Source: Geobacteraceae bacterium
GTDB lineage: Bacteria > Desulfobacterota > Desulfuromonadia > Geobacterales > Pseudopelobacteraceae
Assembly (NCBI GenBank): GCA_013336525.1
Contig: JAAXTM010000011.1
Span: forward strand, 1 to 64,000
Length of the DNA: 64,000 nt
Direction of reading: 5' to 3'
The notes under the pieces are model-generated. The model was not told the DNA's origin. It did not search any database and worked only from the letters and a program-made list of their open reading frames with translations. Shown piece after piece: positions 45,323 through 54,386 of this stretch (position 1 is the stretch's first letter; the number at the start of each line of letters is the position of its first letter). A program made the position numbers and the translations under genes.

Positions 45323-45679
45323 ATGAGTGACGAAAGACCAGCTACAACATCATCTTATCAGCGCCCAGCAGGCGGACCGGGACAGCGTCCAGCAGGCGGA
45401 CCGGGACAGCGTCCAGCAGGCCCAGGAGCACAGGGCGGACCACGTAAAAGACGCCCTTTTCAGCGTCGCAAAGTATGCCGTTTTTGTGCAGAAAAGAACC
45501 TGGTTATCGACTATAAAGAACCCCGTACGCTCCGCTTTTTTATTACAGAGCGTGGCAAAATTGTTCCGCGCAGGATTTCAGGAAACTGTGCTGCTCACCA
45601 GCGACACATTACTGAAGCCATCAAGCGGGCCAGAAACATTGCTTTACTGCCGATTGCCGCCAATCACGCAGTAAACTGA
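45323..45679 (+). CDS. rpsR: 30S ribosomal protein bS18 with a repetitive N-terminal extension
   Basis: bS18 sits with bS6 on the platform of the 30S subunit. The core starts at [20 protein letters not shown] and ends [13 protein letters not shown]. The 118-residue protein is about 40 residues longer than usual. The extra N terminus contains QRPAGGPG repeated twice plus a partial copy and ends GPRKRRPF. Three cysteines (CRFC and one in SGNCAAH) suggest the zinc-binding form. It has a normal GGAGGAGA site, so the repeats are translated. Confidence 0.95.
   Translation: MSDERPATTSSYQRPAGGPGQRPAGGPGQRPAGPGAQGGPRKRRPFQRRKVCRFCAEKNLVIDYKEPRTLRFFITERGKIVPRRISGNCAAHQRHITEAIKRARNIALLPIAANHAVN
45359..45422 (+). 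repeat. 24-bp tandem repeat in rpsR
   Basis: Two full copies (45359-45382 and 45383-45406) differ at one base, and a 16-bp partial copy follows at 45407-45422. Each copy keeps the reading frame and encodes QRPAGGPG. Confidence 0.9.
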
Positions 45680-45689
45680 TTCCATCTGA

Positions 45690-46652
45690 ATGAATTTTAA
45701 ATCAACTGCCGACCATGAATTGCATGTACGCTTGAAAGCGTCATTGCTTGGAGTGGTCGGTTCGTTTGTTCTGTTTGCTGCCTATCTGGCAATTCCACCG
45801 ATTGGAATTTTTTCAGGTATACTGGCACCTTTCCCCGCAGCGTATAACCGCCTGGTTAGTGGCCGGATATCATCCTTTATCGTTATCATCGGTGCGACTA
45901 CAGCAATAACAGCACTGTTTGGGGTCTTTGCCGGCCTTATGTATCTTGGGATGTGCGGAATGATTGGTTTTTTAATGCCGGAACTTCTTTTTCGTGGTTT
46001 CAGCGGAAGCCGGGCTATCTTTTGGACAACGGCAGCTAATCTTCTAATTTTTTCTGCCGGTTTCATTATATACAGCTCAGCTTCCGGTATTAATCTGCAA
46101 GCATTGGTTTCAACCGAAATTTCAAGCAGCTTGAAACAGGCGGTTGCCATATACGAAAAAAGCGGGGTTACAGGCGAAGACCTGGAACTGATCAAACGTT
46201 CAATGGCTACTGCAGCTGAAATGTTACAACGACTTTACCCGGCTCTTGTTACAGCACTGCTTGTTCTTATCGCTGGTTGCAATCTTGCCCTTCTGAGAAA
46301 GACCATAGCAAAAAAGGCTGTAAATATTACTATCGAGGATTTCAGCACATTCAAAAACCCGGATCTGCTCGTCTGGATTTTGATTGCTTCTGGATCTATT
46401 CTGTTGTTGCCGATGTCCATAATTACGACACCTGCACTCAATATTTTGCTTGTTGTCGCCCTACTCTATTTTTTCCAGGGTATGGCGGTTATATCGGCCT
46501 TGATTAAAAAGCATTCTGTCCCGGCTTTCATGCGGATACTTTTTTACGTAATGCTTATCATCCAACCATACCTGCTGGCAATAGTCGCCAGCATTGGACT
46601 ATTCGATCTCTGGGTTGATTTCAGAACCCCAAAAACACAGGAAAACCTGTAA
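45690..46652 (+). CDS. DUF2232 family membrane protein
   Basis: This 320-residue protein has about eight hydrophobic helices (for example GVVGSFVLFAAYLAIPPIG and IRSM-like loops). It belongs to DUF2232 (the YybS-like group), whose members often lie between rpsR and rplI, as here and in Geobacter. The function is unknown. The gene starts 11 bp after the rpsR stop and lacks an obvious ribosome binding site, so it may be translationally coupled. Confidence 0.88.
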   Translation: MNFKSTADHELHVRLKASLLGVVGSFVLFAAYLAIPPIGIFSGILAPFPAAYNRLVSGRISSFIVIIGATTAITALFGVFAGLMYLGMCGMIGFLMPELLFRGFSGSRAIFWTTAANLLIFSAGFIIYSSASGINLQALVSTEISSSLKQAVAIYEKSGVTGEDLELIKRSMATAAEMLQRLYPALVTALLVLIAGCNLALLRKTIAKKAVNITIEDFSTFKNPDLLVWILIASGSILLLPMSIITTPALNILLVVALLYFFQGMAVISALIKKHSVPAFMRILFYVMLIIQPYLLAIVASIGLFDLWVDFRTPKTQENL

Positions 46653-46680
46653 CTACTTAACAGGCTCGAAAGGAGAAAAA

Positions 46681-47124
46681 ATGAAAGTTATTCTGAATGA
46701 GAACATTGAAACATTGGGTCACATTGGTGATGTTGTAAAGGTGGCACCAGGCTACGCACGTAACTACCTGCTCCCTAAAAAGCTGGCCGTTGTGGCAACT
46801 GAGGGCAACGCCAAGGCTCTTGAACACACAAAACGCCAAATGGCTTACAAGAAGAACAAGGCTCTTGATTCCGCAAAAAATCTCGTAGCAAAGCTGGAAG
46901 CGCTATCAATTATTCTGACACATAAAGCCGGCGAAGAGGGCAAACTGTTCGGCGCAGTCACCAACATGGAAATTGCTGCCTACCTGAAGGCCAATGGCTT
47001 CGACATTGATCGCAAGAGTATTGTTCTTGCCGATGTTATCAAGCATACTGGTGAATTTTCTGCTTCGGTAAAGATTCATCCTGAAGTAACTGCAACGTTG
47101 AAGATTACTGTAGCAGCTGCTTAG
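46681..47124 (+). CDS. rplI: 50S ribosomal protein bL9
   Basis: This two-domain L9 protein of 147 residues starts MKVILNENIETLGHIGDVV. VKVAPGYARNYLLPKKLA is the N-domain signature. The central helix follows, and the C domain has EEGKLFGAVTNMEIA. A CGAAAGGAG site precedes the ATG at 46681; an in-frame start at 46594 would lie inside the upstream gene. A terminator follows directly. Confidence 0.96.
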   Translation: MKVILNENIETLGHIGDVVKVAPGYARNYLLPKKLAVVATEGNAKALEHTKRQMAYKKNKALDSAKNLVAKLEALSIILTHKAGEEGKLFGAVTNMEIAAYLKANGFDIDRKSIVLADVIKHTGEFSASVKIHPEVTATLKITVAAA

Positions 47125-47145
47125 TCCACGCATTATCACTTAAAT

Positions 47146-47185
47146 AGAGCCCACAGATTTTAGTTCTGTGGGCTCTGTTTTTTTT
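47146..47185 (+). terminator. Terminator of the rpsF-rplI operon
   Basis: AGAGCCCACAGA at 47146-47157 pairs perfectly with TCTGTGGGCTCT at 47165-47176 around a 7-base loop. Eight T residues follow. Confidence 0.94.
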
Positions 47186-47249
47186 GCAATCTGCTTGACT
47201 ACAGCGTTTGACACCTTGCAGTTACATCATGTTATGCTATTCTATTCGC

Positions 47250-48830
47250 ATGCCTGCATCCGCAATAACTCCACATATTCTGGAATCACTCCGGGATCCC
47301 TCTGCATATCCTACTCAGACCAGCACTGTTGAACTGATTCAAACACATGTTTCCTGGCTGTTCCTCACCGATACCCACGTTTTCAAGCTAAAAAAACCGG
47401 TTAATTTTGGTTTTCTCGATTTTTCTACTTTAGATCTCCGTTGTTTTTACTGCCATGAGGAAGTCCGACTCAATCGACGTCTCTGCCCGGATATTTATGA
47501 ACAAGTTATCGAGCTTCGTGAAACGGAGACAGGAGCCGCTTTTGTCGGTGACGGGAAGACCATTGACTACGCTGTTATGATGAAACGTCTCCCTTCTGAC
47601 AGAATGCTTGACAAACTCATTGACAGCGGCTGTATTTCAGAGAAAGAAATAAAGATCGTTGCACTGGAAATAAGCAGGTTCCACTCTAACGCTCCCACAT
47701 CGCCGTATATTTCAACATTTGGATCTCTGGAACAAATTCAGTTGAATTGGCAAGAAAATTTTGATCAGATGCTGAAACTCAGAGCCTCGACTCTCCCAAT
47801 AACTACATGCAAAAACATCCAGACCTTTATCAAAACATTTACTGAATCGAACCGCACTCTGTTTTCTGAAAGAATTGATCATGGTTATATCCGTGAATGC
47901 GATGGGGACATACACCTCGGAAACATCTGCCTGCTGAACAGTATCGCATATATATTCGACTGCATTGAATTTAACGAACGTTTTCGTTATTCTGACACCG
48001 CTGCCGATATCGCATTTTTACTTATGGATCTTGACTACCATCGAAGAGCTGATCTGTCTGATGCAGCACTCTCCGCCTATATATCAAGCTCCGGTGACAC
48101 AGAGAGTGCGAAGCTGATCCTTTTTTACAAGGTTTATCGTGCCTTCGTTCGGGGCAAGGTTGAAAGCATGCAGTTTCTTGACGCCGGAATACCACAGGTA
48201 GAGCGAGATGCCGCTGAAAAACGCGCCGTCCGTTACTTCCGCCTTGCACAGGGGTACTGCCTGAGAAACAGTCTCTCCCCTACGCTGTTTATCACCTCAG
48301 GAACAATGGGATGCGGCAAGAGTACTCTGGCTGATCAACTTGCATTTGAACTCGGTCTTCATACTTTCAACTCGGACATTGTACGCAAACAGCTTGCCGG
48401 ATTGCAGGTAGGCAAAGCAGTTCAGGTTTCATTTGGCGAAGGGCTTTATTCGAAAGAAATGACTCGGAATACTTACCTACAGCTGCAATATTTGGCAGAA
48501 ACCGAACTTGTCTCAGGACATTCTGTGTTGATTGATGCGGGATTCGGGACGGCAGCGGCAAGAGCAGAATTTGCACGAATGGCAGCATCTTGTCACGCAA
48601 ATTTTGTTATTTTATTTGTTCAGTGCGATCCAGACGAGCAACGTCGAAGATTAATTGAACGTTCTGCTCACGGCGACTCTGTTTCAGACGGAAGAGTTGA
48701 GCTACTTGATCAACAAAATAGTTTATTTGAGCAACCTGACGATTCAGATGGTAATGTAATTAATATTTCTTCAAGGGGTTCATCTGAAGATATTTTAGAC
48801 TCAATTTACGCGAGGCTGGTACGGTTATGA
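47250..48830 (+). CDS. Fused phosphotransferase-like and AAA ATP-binding kinase protein
   Basis: This protein of about 526 residues joins two domains. The N-terminal part (about 1-340) resembles aminoglycoside phosphotransferases, with FKLKKPVNFGFLDFSTL and RECDGDIHLGNICLL, a degenerate kinase loop. The C-terminal AAA_33 domain has Walker A TMGCGKSTL and LIDAGFGTAAAR. Relatives are annotated as aminoglycoside phosphotransferase/ATP-binding proteins of unknown substrate. The ATG at 47250 has no ribosome binding site, and TTGACA at 47208 with TATGCT near 47233 would place the start site a few bases before it, so the mRNA may be leaderless. Confidence 0.83.
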   Translation: MPASAITPHILESLRDPSAYPTQTSTVELIQTHVSWLFLTDTHVFKLKKPVNFGFLDFSTLDLRCFYCHEEVRLNRRLCPDIYEQVIELRETETGAAFVGDGKTIDYAVMMKRLPSDRMLDKLIDSGCISEKEIKIVALEISRFHSNAPTSPYISTFGSLEQIQLNWQENFDQMLKLRASTLPITTCKNIQTFIKTFTESNRTLFSERIDHGYIRECDGDIHLGNICLLNSIAYIFDCIEFNERFRYSDTAADIAFLLMDLDYHRRADLSDAALSAYISSSGDTESAKLILFYKVYRAFVRGKVESMQFLDAGIPQVERDAAEKRAVRYFRLAQGYCLRNSLSPTLFITSGTMGCGKSTLADQLAFELGLHTFNSDIVRKQLAGLQVGKAVQVSFGEGLYSKEMTRNTYLQLQYLAETELVSGHSVLIDAGFGTAAARAEFARMAASCHANFVILFVQCDPDEQRRRLIERSAHGDSVSDGRVELLDQQNSLFEQPDDSDGNVINISSRGSSEDILDSIYARLVRL

Positions 48831-49081
48831 AGCGACTGCGCACAAAAATTTTACATAGTATGCAGCTGCGTGAATCATGGATAATTTTTTTCATCCTCGG
48901 TATTATCATGATGACATTTCCTTTTTTGCATATTTTCAACAAACCGATACTTCTATTCGGGGTGCCGCTGTTGTTTCTATATCTAACTGTTGGCTGGATA
49001 ATTTCTATTATTGTGATCTACCTTTTCATGATTGCCAGTCGACATGAGAACAATACAAAGGAAGAGAATAGCGAACAATGA
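48827..49081 (+). CDS. Small two-helix membrane protein preceding the SSS-type sensor
   Basis: This 84-residue protein has two hydrophobic helices (IIFFILGIIMMTFPFLHIF and LLFLYLTVGWIISIIVIYLF). A charged C-terminal tail ends KEENSEQ. Small proteins of this size commonly sit before solute symporters and may be subunits. It overlaps the preceding gene by 4 bp and the next by 4 bp, so all three genes are translationally coupled. Function is not known. Confidence 0.8.
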   Translation: MKRLRTKILHSMQLRESWIIFFILGIIMMTFPFLHIFNKPILLFGVPLLFLYLTVGWIISIIVIYLFMIASRHENNTKEENSEQ

Positions 49082-52000
49082 ACGGTACTCTCTCCACAGT
49101 TGCTATCATATCGGTGCTCTATACAGCACTGATATTTTTCATTGCCTGGTACGCCCACCATCGCAAAGAAGCCGGGCGAAGCATCATCAGCAATCCTGTT
49201 ATCTATGCACTCTCGCTGGGAGTTTACTGCACGTCATGGACTTACTATGGAAGCGTTGGTAAAGCGGCTACAACCGGGATTGATTTTCTGCTGATTTATC
49301 TTGGCCCTTCTTTAACGGCATTTTCCTGGCTTTTTCTTCTGCGCCGTATCATCAAGATAAGCAAAGAGCATAATATTACCTCTATCGCTGATTTCCTCAG
49401 CCAGCGTTACGGAAAATCTCCATGGCTCGGCGCTCTCGTCACACTCATCGCATTCCTTGGCATCATGCCTTACATAGCTCTTCAGTTAAAAGCGGTATCT
49501 ACCAGTTTCTACCTGCTCAGCGGCGTCCAAAACCCACCTAACGCCTTTATAAAGCTTGGAGCTGACACATCAATCCCGACCGGCTTGATTCTGGCTTTAA
49601 TCCTGGCGCTATTCAGCATCATATTTGGAGCCAGAAGACTGGTATCATCAGAGCGTCATGAAGGCCTGATTGCGGCGGTTGCTTTCGAATCACTGGTTAA
49701 ATTGGTTGCCCTGATGGCGGTAGGATTCTTTGTCACCTACGGCCTTTTTGATGGTTTTATTGATATATTTGGACGATTCAAAGCAACCGATCCGGAACGT
49801 TTTTCGCGGTTGTTTACGTTCAATATTTCAAAAAACGACCCCAGTTACATATCGTCTTTTACGCTCCTGTTCTTGTCTATGGGTGCAATTATGCTCCTGC
49901 CAAGACAGTTTCACGTCATGGTCATTGAAAACTCCGATGAGCGTCACATATCTACCGCAATGTGGCTTTTTCCAGTATATCTGTTCCTGATCAATATTTT
50001 TGTCATGCCGATTGCTATTGGCGGCATCCTCACAACCGGCAGCAGCAGCGGTGCAGACTATTTTGTCCTTTCCCTGCCCCAACTTGCCGGTTATCGCAGC
50101 ATAGCCGTACTTGCCTTCCTGGGTGGGTTGTCTGCAGCGGCCGGTATGGTTATGGTTGAATCAATTGCCATATCGACCATGCTGTTGAATCATATTTTCA
50201 TGCCGATAATAGTCAGGCTTACCCCACGGTCATGGTTCCCTATTTTACTGATCAACCTTAAGCGTTTCGGAATAGTTCTGGTCGTAATGCTTGGATTTTT
50301 TTATTACAAAATTATTGGTGACTCCTATACGCTGGTAAATATGGGTCTTATCTCCTTTTCAGCAGCTTCGCAATTCATGCCGGCCATGCTGGGTGGGTTA
50401 TACTGGAAGCGAGGAAACAAAGTCGGGGCAATCAGCGGCATTTTGCTCGGGTTTATGATCTGGCTTTACACGCTGCTGCTCCCCTCTTTCAGTAAATCGG
50501 GCTGGATTCCGGAAACTCTACTTTCAAACGGCCCCTTTGGTATTGGCATACTCAAGCCGACCGAACTTTTCGGACTGACCGGTATGGACCTTTGGAGTCA
50601 CTCTCTGTTCTGGAGCATGCTTTTCAATATCAGCTCCTATATTATTTGTTCTATACTTTTAACTCAAAATGAACAGGAGCGTGATCAGGTCCACAAATTT
50701 ATTGGTATTTTTGGTCAAGAGGAGGCACATAGACGTACTGAGCGGAAACGACTCACAAAACCCGTTACAACGGATCAGTTTTTCACCCTCATGAGCAAAT
50801 TTATTGGTGAATCTGAAGCACGTAAGGCGTTAAACATCTACTCAAGCGGCCAAAAGATAACCGGAGAGGTGGCAATTTCCGAATTTGATCTCCCGAATTT
50901 AAAACGCTTTACAGAAAAAACTCTTGCGGGCTCAGTCGGTGGTGCTGCAGCCAGAGCCATAGTAAACAATTTCCTCTCTGATATTGGATCCAGTATGGAG
51001 CCGGTGTATGATATTTTTAGTACCGTTCGCACAAACCTCGACCAAAATCGTGAATCCCTATTTGTGCGACTGAAGGCTTCCGAGATTATCAATAGAACGC
51101 TGGATCTTCAGGTAATTATGGATGATCTGCTTAAGTTGTTGGTAAAAGAGTTCAAACTTGATGTTGCACTAATACAGGCAAAAAACAATGAAGATGTTTT
51201 TACCATCCGCAGTATTCATGGAGGAGATCTTCAAGCCATCTATCAAGCGGAATGTTATCAGGAAAATATACCTTATTTGGATCTAGTCTACCTGGATCAT
51301 AAAGCACATTTTATAAACGATTTACGTCTGGATCTCACTGTTCAAACACTTGACAAAACTTTAGCTGAAGGCTTTATTTCCTGTGCTCACATCCCGATCT
51401 ATCGAGAAGGTGAACCGGTAATTGCAATACTTTCACTGTTTTCAAAATCGATAGCCGGCCTCTTTACCCAGGAATTCATAGAACTGCTGACAAGTCTTGC
51501 CGGCCAACTTGCTCAGGCGATCACCATCGTTCAGGAGGTCGAAGCCAAGCAACTCGAACGAAGTCAAAAAGAAGCTGCTCTCCTTAAAACGGCCAGAATC
51601 ACTCGCGACATGGAAATTGCCCAACAGATTCAGAAGTCTTTTCTGCCAGATTCTGCACCTGTAATTGCTGGTGTAGATATTGCCGGACGCTGTATTTCTG
51701 CTGCCCATGTAGGTGGAGACTATTATGACTTTTTTCTCCGTAATGATCGAACGGTAGACATTGTTATTGCCGATGTTTCAGGACATAGTGTCGGTGCCGC
51801 TCTGATTATGTCAGAAGTCCGCACTTTGCTGAGAGCAGAGACCAATTCCGTTCGCACCCCGCATGCAATCCTTGATAACCTGAACATTCAACTATATGAA
51901 GATTTAACTCGAGCAGAACTGTTTATCACCATGTTTTATGCAAAATATAACGCTGAAACCGGCATTCTCAGCTATTCTAACGCCGGACATAATCACCCGG

Positions 52001-52326
52001 TACTTCAGCGCAACGACGAATCTCCTTGTCAGGAACTGGATACTGAAGGATTAATTCTTGGTGTAATAAAAAATGTCCTTTTTGAAGAGCAGACTGTTAA
52101 ACTTATGACTGGTGATATTCTCCTTTTCTACACAGACGGCCTGACAGAGGCTTGCAACAGTGAAGGTATAATGTTTAACACCTCTGGGGTGTACGACCAT
52201 CTCAAAACATGTCGTCATCTTTCTGCCGATGAAATTATAGATTCTTACTATGCCATGATCCACGCTTTTACCGGTTCTCAACATTTACAAGATGACATAT
52301 CGCTTGTTGTGGTAAAAATTATCTGA
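49078..52326 (+). CDS. SSS-type transporter sensor fused to GAF and SpoIIE phosphatase domains
   Basis: This 1082-residue protein looks like a transport-linked signalling phosphatase. Residues 1-530 are a sodium:solute symporter-like domain with about 13 helices (SLGVYCTSWTYYGSVG near the N terminus). Residues about 565-650 match the STAC-like segment seen after the symporter domain in CbrA kinases (FTEKTLAGSVGGAAARAIV). A GAF domain lies at about 665-820, and a helical linker follows. A SpoIIE/PP2C domain (about 860-1080) has GGDYYD at 879-884 and IADVSGH. The STAS and anti-sigma genes follow, so it probably dephosphorylates the STAS protein. Confidence 0.9.
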   Translation: MNGTLSTVAIISVLYTALIFFIAWYAHHRKEAGRSIISNPVIYALSLGVYCTSWTYYGSVGKAATTGIDFLLIYLGPSLTAFSWLFLLRRIIKISKEHNITSIADFLSQRYGKSPWLGALVTLIAFLGIMPYIALQLKAVSTSFYLLSGVQNPPNAFIKLGADTSIPTGLILALILALFSIIFGARRLVSSERHEGLIAAVAFESLVKLVALMAVGFFVTYGLFDGFIDIFGRFKATDPERFSRLFTFNISKNDPSYISSFTLLFLSMGAIMLLPRQFHVMVIENSDERHISTAMWLFPVYLFLINIFVMPIAIGGILTTGSSSGADYFVLSLPQLAGYRSIAVLAFLGGLSAAAGMVMVESIAISTMLLNHIFMPIIVRLTPRSWFPILLINLKRFGIVLVVMLGFFYYKIIGDSYTLVNMGLISFSAASQFMPAMLGGLYWKRGNKVGAISGILLGFMIWLYTLLLPSFSKSGWIPETLLSNGPFGIGILKPTELFGLTGMDLWSHSLFWSMLFNISSYIICSILLTQNEQERDQVHKFIGIFGQEEAHRRTERKRLTKPVTTDQFFTLMSKFIGESEARKALNIYSSGQKITGEVAISEFDLPNLKRFTEKTLAGSVGGAAARAIVNNFLSDIGSSMEPVYDIFSTVRTNLDQNRESLFVRLKASEIINRTLDLQVIMDDLLKLLVKEFKLDVALIQAKNNEDVFTIRSIHGGDLQAIYQAECYQENIPYLDLVYLDHKAHFINDLRLDLTVQTLDKTLAEGFISCAHIPIYREGEPVIAILSLFSKSIAGLFTQEFIELLTSLAGQLAQAITIVQEVEAKQLERSQKEAALLKTARITRDMEIAQQIQKSFLPDSAPVIAGVDIAGRCISAAHVGGDYYDFFLRNDRTVDIVIADVSGHSVGAALIMSEVRTLLRAETNSVRTPHAILDNLNIQLYEDLTRAELFITMFYAKYNAETGILSYSNAGHNHPVLQRNDESPCQELDTEGLILGVIKNVLFEEQTVKLMTGDILLFYTDGLTEACNSEGIMFNTSGVYDHLKTCRHLSADEIIDSYYAMIHAFTGSQHLQDDISLVVVKII

Positions 52327-52346
52327 GCAAAGGGGGAAATAATAAT

Positions 52347-52685
52347 ATGGATATCAAAACGGAACTTACTGACGGTGTTACCGTGCTGTTTGTCAGGGAA
52401 GATCGCCTTGATGCAAATAATTCCGAAGAACTAAAGGTTGAATTGCATCGCCTTTTTGAAAGCGGCACAAAAGATCTGATCATAGACCTTAAGGATGTAC
52501 ATTTTATAGATAGCTCAGGATTGGGTGTACTGGTATCAGGATACAAAAATGCATCTATCAAGCACGGGACTCTGAAACTTTCTAATTTACAGTTTCAGGT
52601 GAAGTCACTGTTTGAACTGACCAGGCTTCACAGGGTTTTTGATATTTTTATGACTGTTGATGATGCGCTGCAAAGTTATAAATAA
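52347..52685 (+). CDS. STAS-domain anti-sigma factor antagonist
   Basis: This 112-residue protein matches the SpoIIAA/RsbV family. The phosphorylation motif is FIDSSGLGVLVS with Ser57 as the likely site. LIIDLKDVHF precedes it. A GGGGGAAATAATAAT site precedes the ATG. It lies 20 bp after the phosphatase gene and 24 bp before the kinase gene, so it is the switch protein between them. Confidence 0.93.
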   Translation: MDIKTELTDGVTVLFVREDRLDANNSEELKVELHRLFESGTKDLIIDLKDVHFIDSSGLGVLVSGYKNASIKHGTLKLSNLQFQVKSLFELTRLHRVFDIFMTVDDALQSYK

Positions 52686-52709
52686 ATTCCCAGGCATGGC
52701 GGGAACCTT

Positions 52710-53138
52710 ATGAAAAATGACATTGATATTGACATCACAATACCAAGTCATACTCGACACTTGCGTATGATCAGTATGCTTGGTGAAAAAGTGGCTCAGG
52801 AGATAGACTGCCCTGAAGATATCCGTGAGACATTACCCTGCCAGCTCGCCGTTGTGCTGACTGAAGGCCTGGTTAACGCCATTAAACACGCCAGCAGTAA
52901 CGACCCAGACAATGATATCCATGTTCGTATTAATGTCTCAAACAAGAATCTGGTTGTCAAAATATATGACAACGGCATCGGTTTCGATCTGGAGTCCGTA
53001 CCGACTCCCTGTTTTACTTCAGGCGGAATGGAAGAGAAAGGGCGCGGAATTTTCATACTTAGATCACTTATGGATACGGTAAAATACACAAGATCTGATG
53101 GCGGGAATGTTTTAGAGATGAGAAAAAAACTTGCTTAG
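52710..53138 (+). CDS. Anti-sigma factor kinase (RsbW/SpoIIAB-like ATPase)
   Basis: This 142-residue protein has a HATPase_c fold of the RsbW type. The N box is LTEGLVNAIKHA, the G1 motif is IYDNGIGFD and the G2 motif is KGRGIFILRSLMD. Proteins of this family phosphorylate the STAS partner and bind a sigma or other target. No sigma factor gene lies in the window, so the target is unknown. Its stop overlaps that of the convergent hydrogenase protease gene by 4 bp. Confidence 0.92.
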   Translation: MKNDIDIDITIPSHTRHLRMISMLGEKVAQEIDCPEDIRETLPCQLAVVLTEGLVNAIKHASSNDPDNDIHVRINVSNKNLVVKIYDNGIGFDLESVPTPCFTSGGMEEKGRGIFILRSLMDTVKYTRSDGGNVLEMRKKLA

Positions 53139-53632
53139 TTTGGCGTGACCGCTATCCCCCAACTATCAAGCTCAGACAGTACCTTAAAGACAAGTATTTC
53201 AAGTTGAGCTTCAACATCTACGGTCAATCCGACTTCCATTTCTATTGATCCCGGCTGCACCCCGATTAACACCATCTCTTTCGGTAAATGTCCCATTAAT
53301 CCAGAGACTGCCAACAGATCCTTTAGCCCCATCTGATGAGGTGAAACTTTGGTCTCCAGAGCTATCGGCAGTTCCTCCCCACATAGCCGGACACAAGTCC
53401 CTGCTTTTTGACCGGTTTCAACGGCATCAATAATTATGAGGTTAGTAATATTTTCAAGCTTTGGGAGTAAATCCAATCCGAGAGTGCCGCCGTCAATGAC
53501 TTCAACATTATCAGGGAAATAGTATTCGCGCTGAAGTCTCTGTGCGACCAAAACCCCCGCAGCATCATCTCCCATGACAAGGTTTCCGATGCCGAGTACA
53601 AGAACTGAAATATTTTGCGATGATGCTGTCAT
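53135..53632 (-). CDS. Hydrogenase maturation protease (HyaD/HupD type)
   Basis: This 165-residue endopeptidase trims the C terminus of a NiFe-hydrogenase large subunit after metal insertion. Family marks are LVLGIGNLVMGDDAAGV near the N terminus, EVIDGGTLGLDLL and the metal-binding region VSPHQMGLKDLLA. Three nickel ligands, Glu/Asp and His, are present in this pattern. No hydrogenase subunit is in the window, so it serves structural genes elsewhere. The start ATG at 53632 follows a weak site. Confidence 0.92.
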   Translation of the reverse strand: MTASSQNISVLVLGIGNLVMGDDAAGVLVAQRLQREYYFPDNVEVIDGGTLGLDLLPKLENITNLIIIDAVETGQKAGTCVRLCGEELPIALETKVSPHQMGLKDLLAVSGLMGHLPKEMVLIGVQPGSIEMEVGLTVDVEAQLEILVFKVLSELDSWGIAVTPN

Positions 53633-53733
53633 GTGTAATCCGATTGCGGCAAACAGAGTGGATGTTTATTGGTGTGGATGCAACAACGGCGCATCAAATA
53701 ATGCGCCGTTGCTGGCCATTCAAAGGGTAAAGA

Positions 53734-54225
53734 CTATTCTCTAACGAACGTGTCAATATCAGTTTCGTGGACCATGCCCATCATGCGGGCATACTCGGAC
53801 TCAATAACCTGATAATGATGATGGGTTTCTTTAGCATTCAACTCATAGACCGCCTTTATCTCAGGTGCATCAATCTTGGAAGCTGTTTCCAATAAAGCAT
53901 CTTCAAGATTTTTTTCTCTTTCCATGGCCAGTTCCAGCGCTTTCTGTTCACTAAAATCTGACGAAATCAAACGAGCAATTGTTGATACCCAGCTCGATTC
54001 GTTATCCGGAGGAGAATCAAGAAAAGCTTCAAGAGAAGGTATGTCATTGCCCTGATAGATTTTGTAGAAATGAGAAGCATGTTCCCTTTCTTCTTTTGCG
54101 AGTAGTTCGAAGGTACGACGTGCATCAGGATTGGTCATTTTTTGTGCGCCAAGTTGGTAAAAGTTCATAGCATTTTTTTCTGTTTGGATAGAACGCTTTA
54201 TCGCCTCTTGAACATTCATACTCAT
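53734..54225 (-). CDS. Ferritin-like domain protein (rubrerythrin-type, no rubredoxin domain)
   Basis: This 163-residue four-helix protein carries two metal-binding ExxH-type patterns: TEKNAMNFYQLG with EEREHASHFYKIY, and EREKNLEDALLE with ETHHHYQVIESEY. It is a rubrerythrin-like ferritin-fold protein that would bind a diiron site, probably for peroxide detoxification or iron handling. The C-terminal rubredoxin domain is missing. I use the ATG at 54225 with AGAGGGGGTAATGTT upstream; a longer start at 54360 has no support. Confidence 0.88.
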   Translation of the reverse strand: MSMNVQEAIKRSIQTEKNAMNFYQLGAQKMTNPDARRTFELLAKEEREHASHFYKIYQGNDIPSLEAFLDSPPDNESSWVSTIARLISSDFSEQKALELAMEREKNLEDALLETASKIDAPEIKAVYELNAKETHHHYQVIESEYARMMGMVHETDIDTFVRE

Positions 54226-54386
54226 AACATTACCCCCTCTAACTAAATTTATTTGTCTCAACAATACCAGATCAGTCCTGTTTGTCAAGCCTATACTAAT
54301 TGCGGAGATATCCAAAGCAATTGACATCAGCAATAGGCGGCGTGTAAAAGAAAGATTCATTTCAGTCGGGACAGAAGGGGGAAGTT

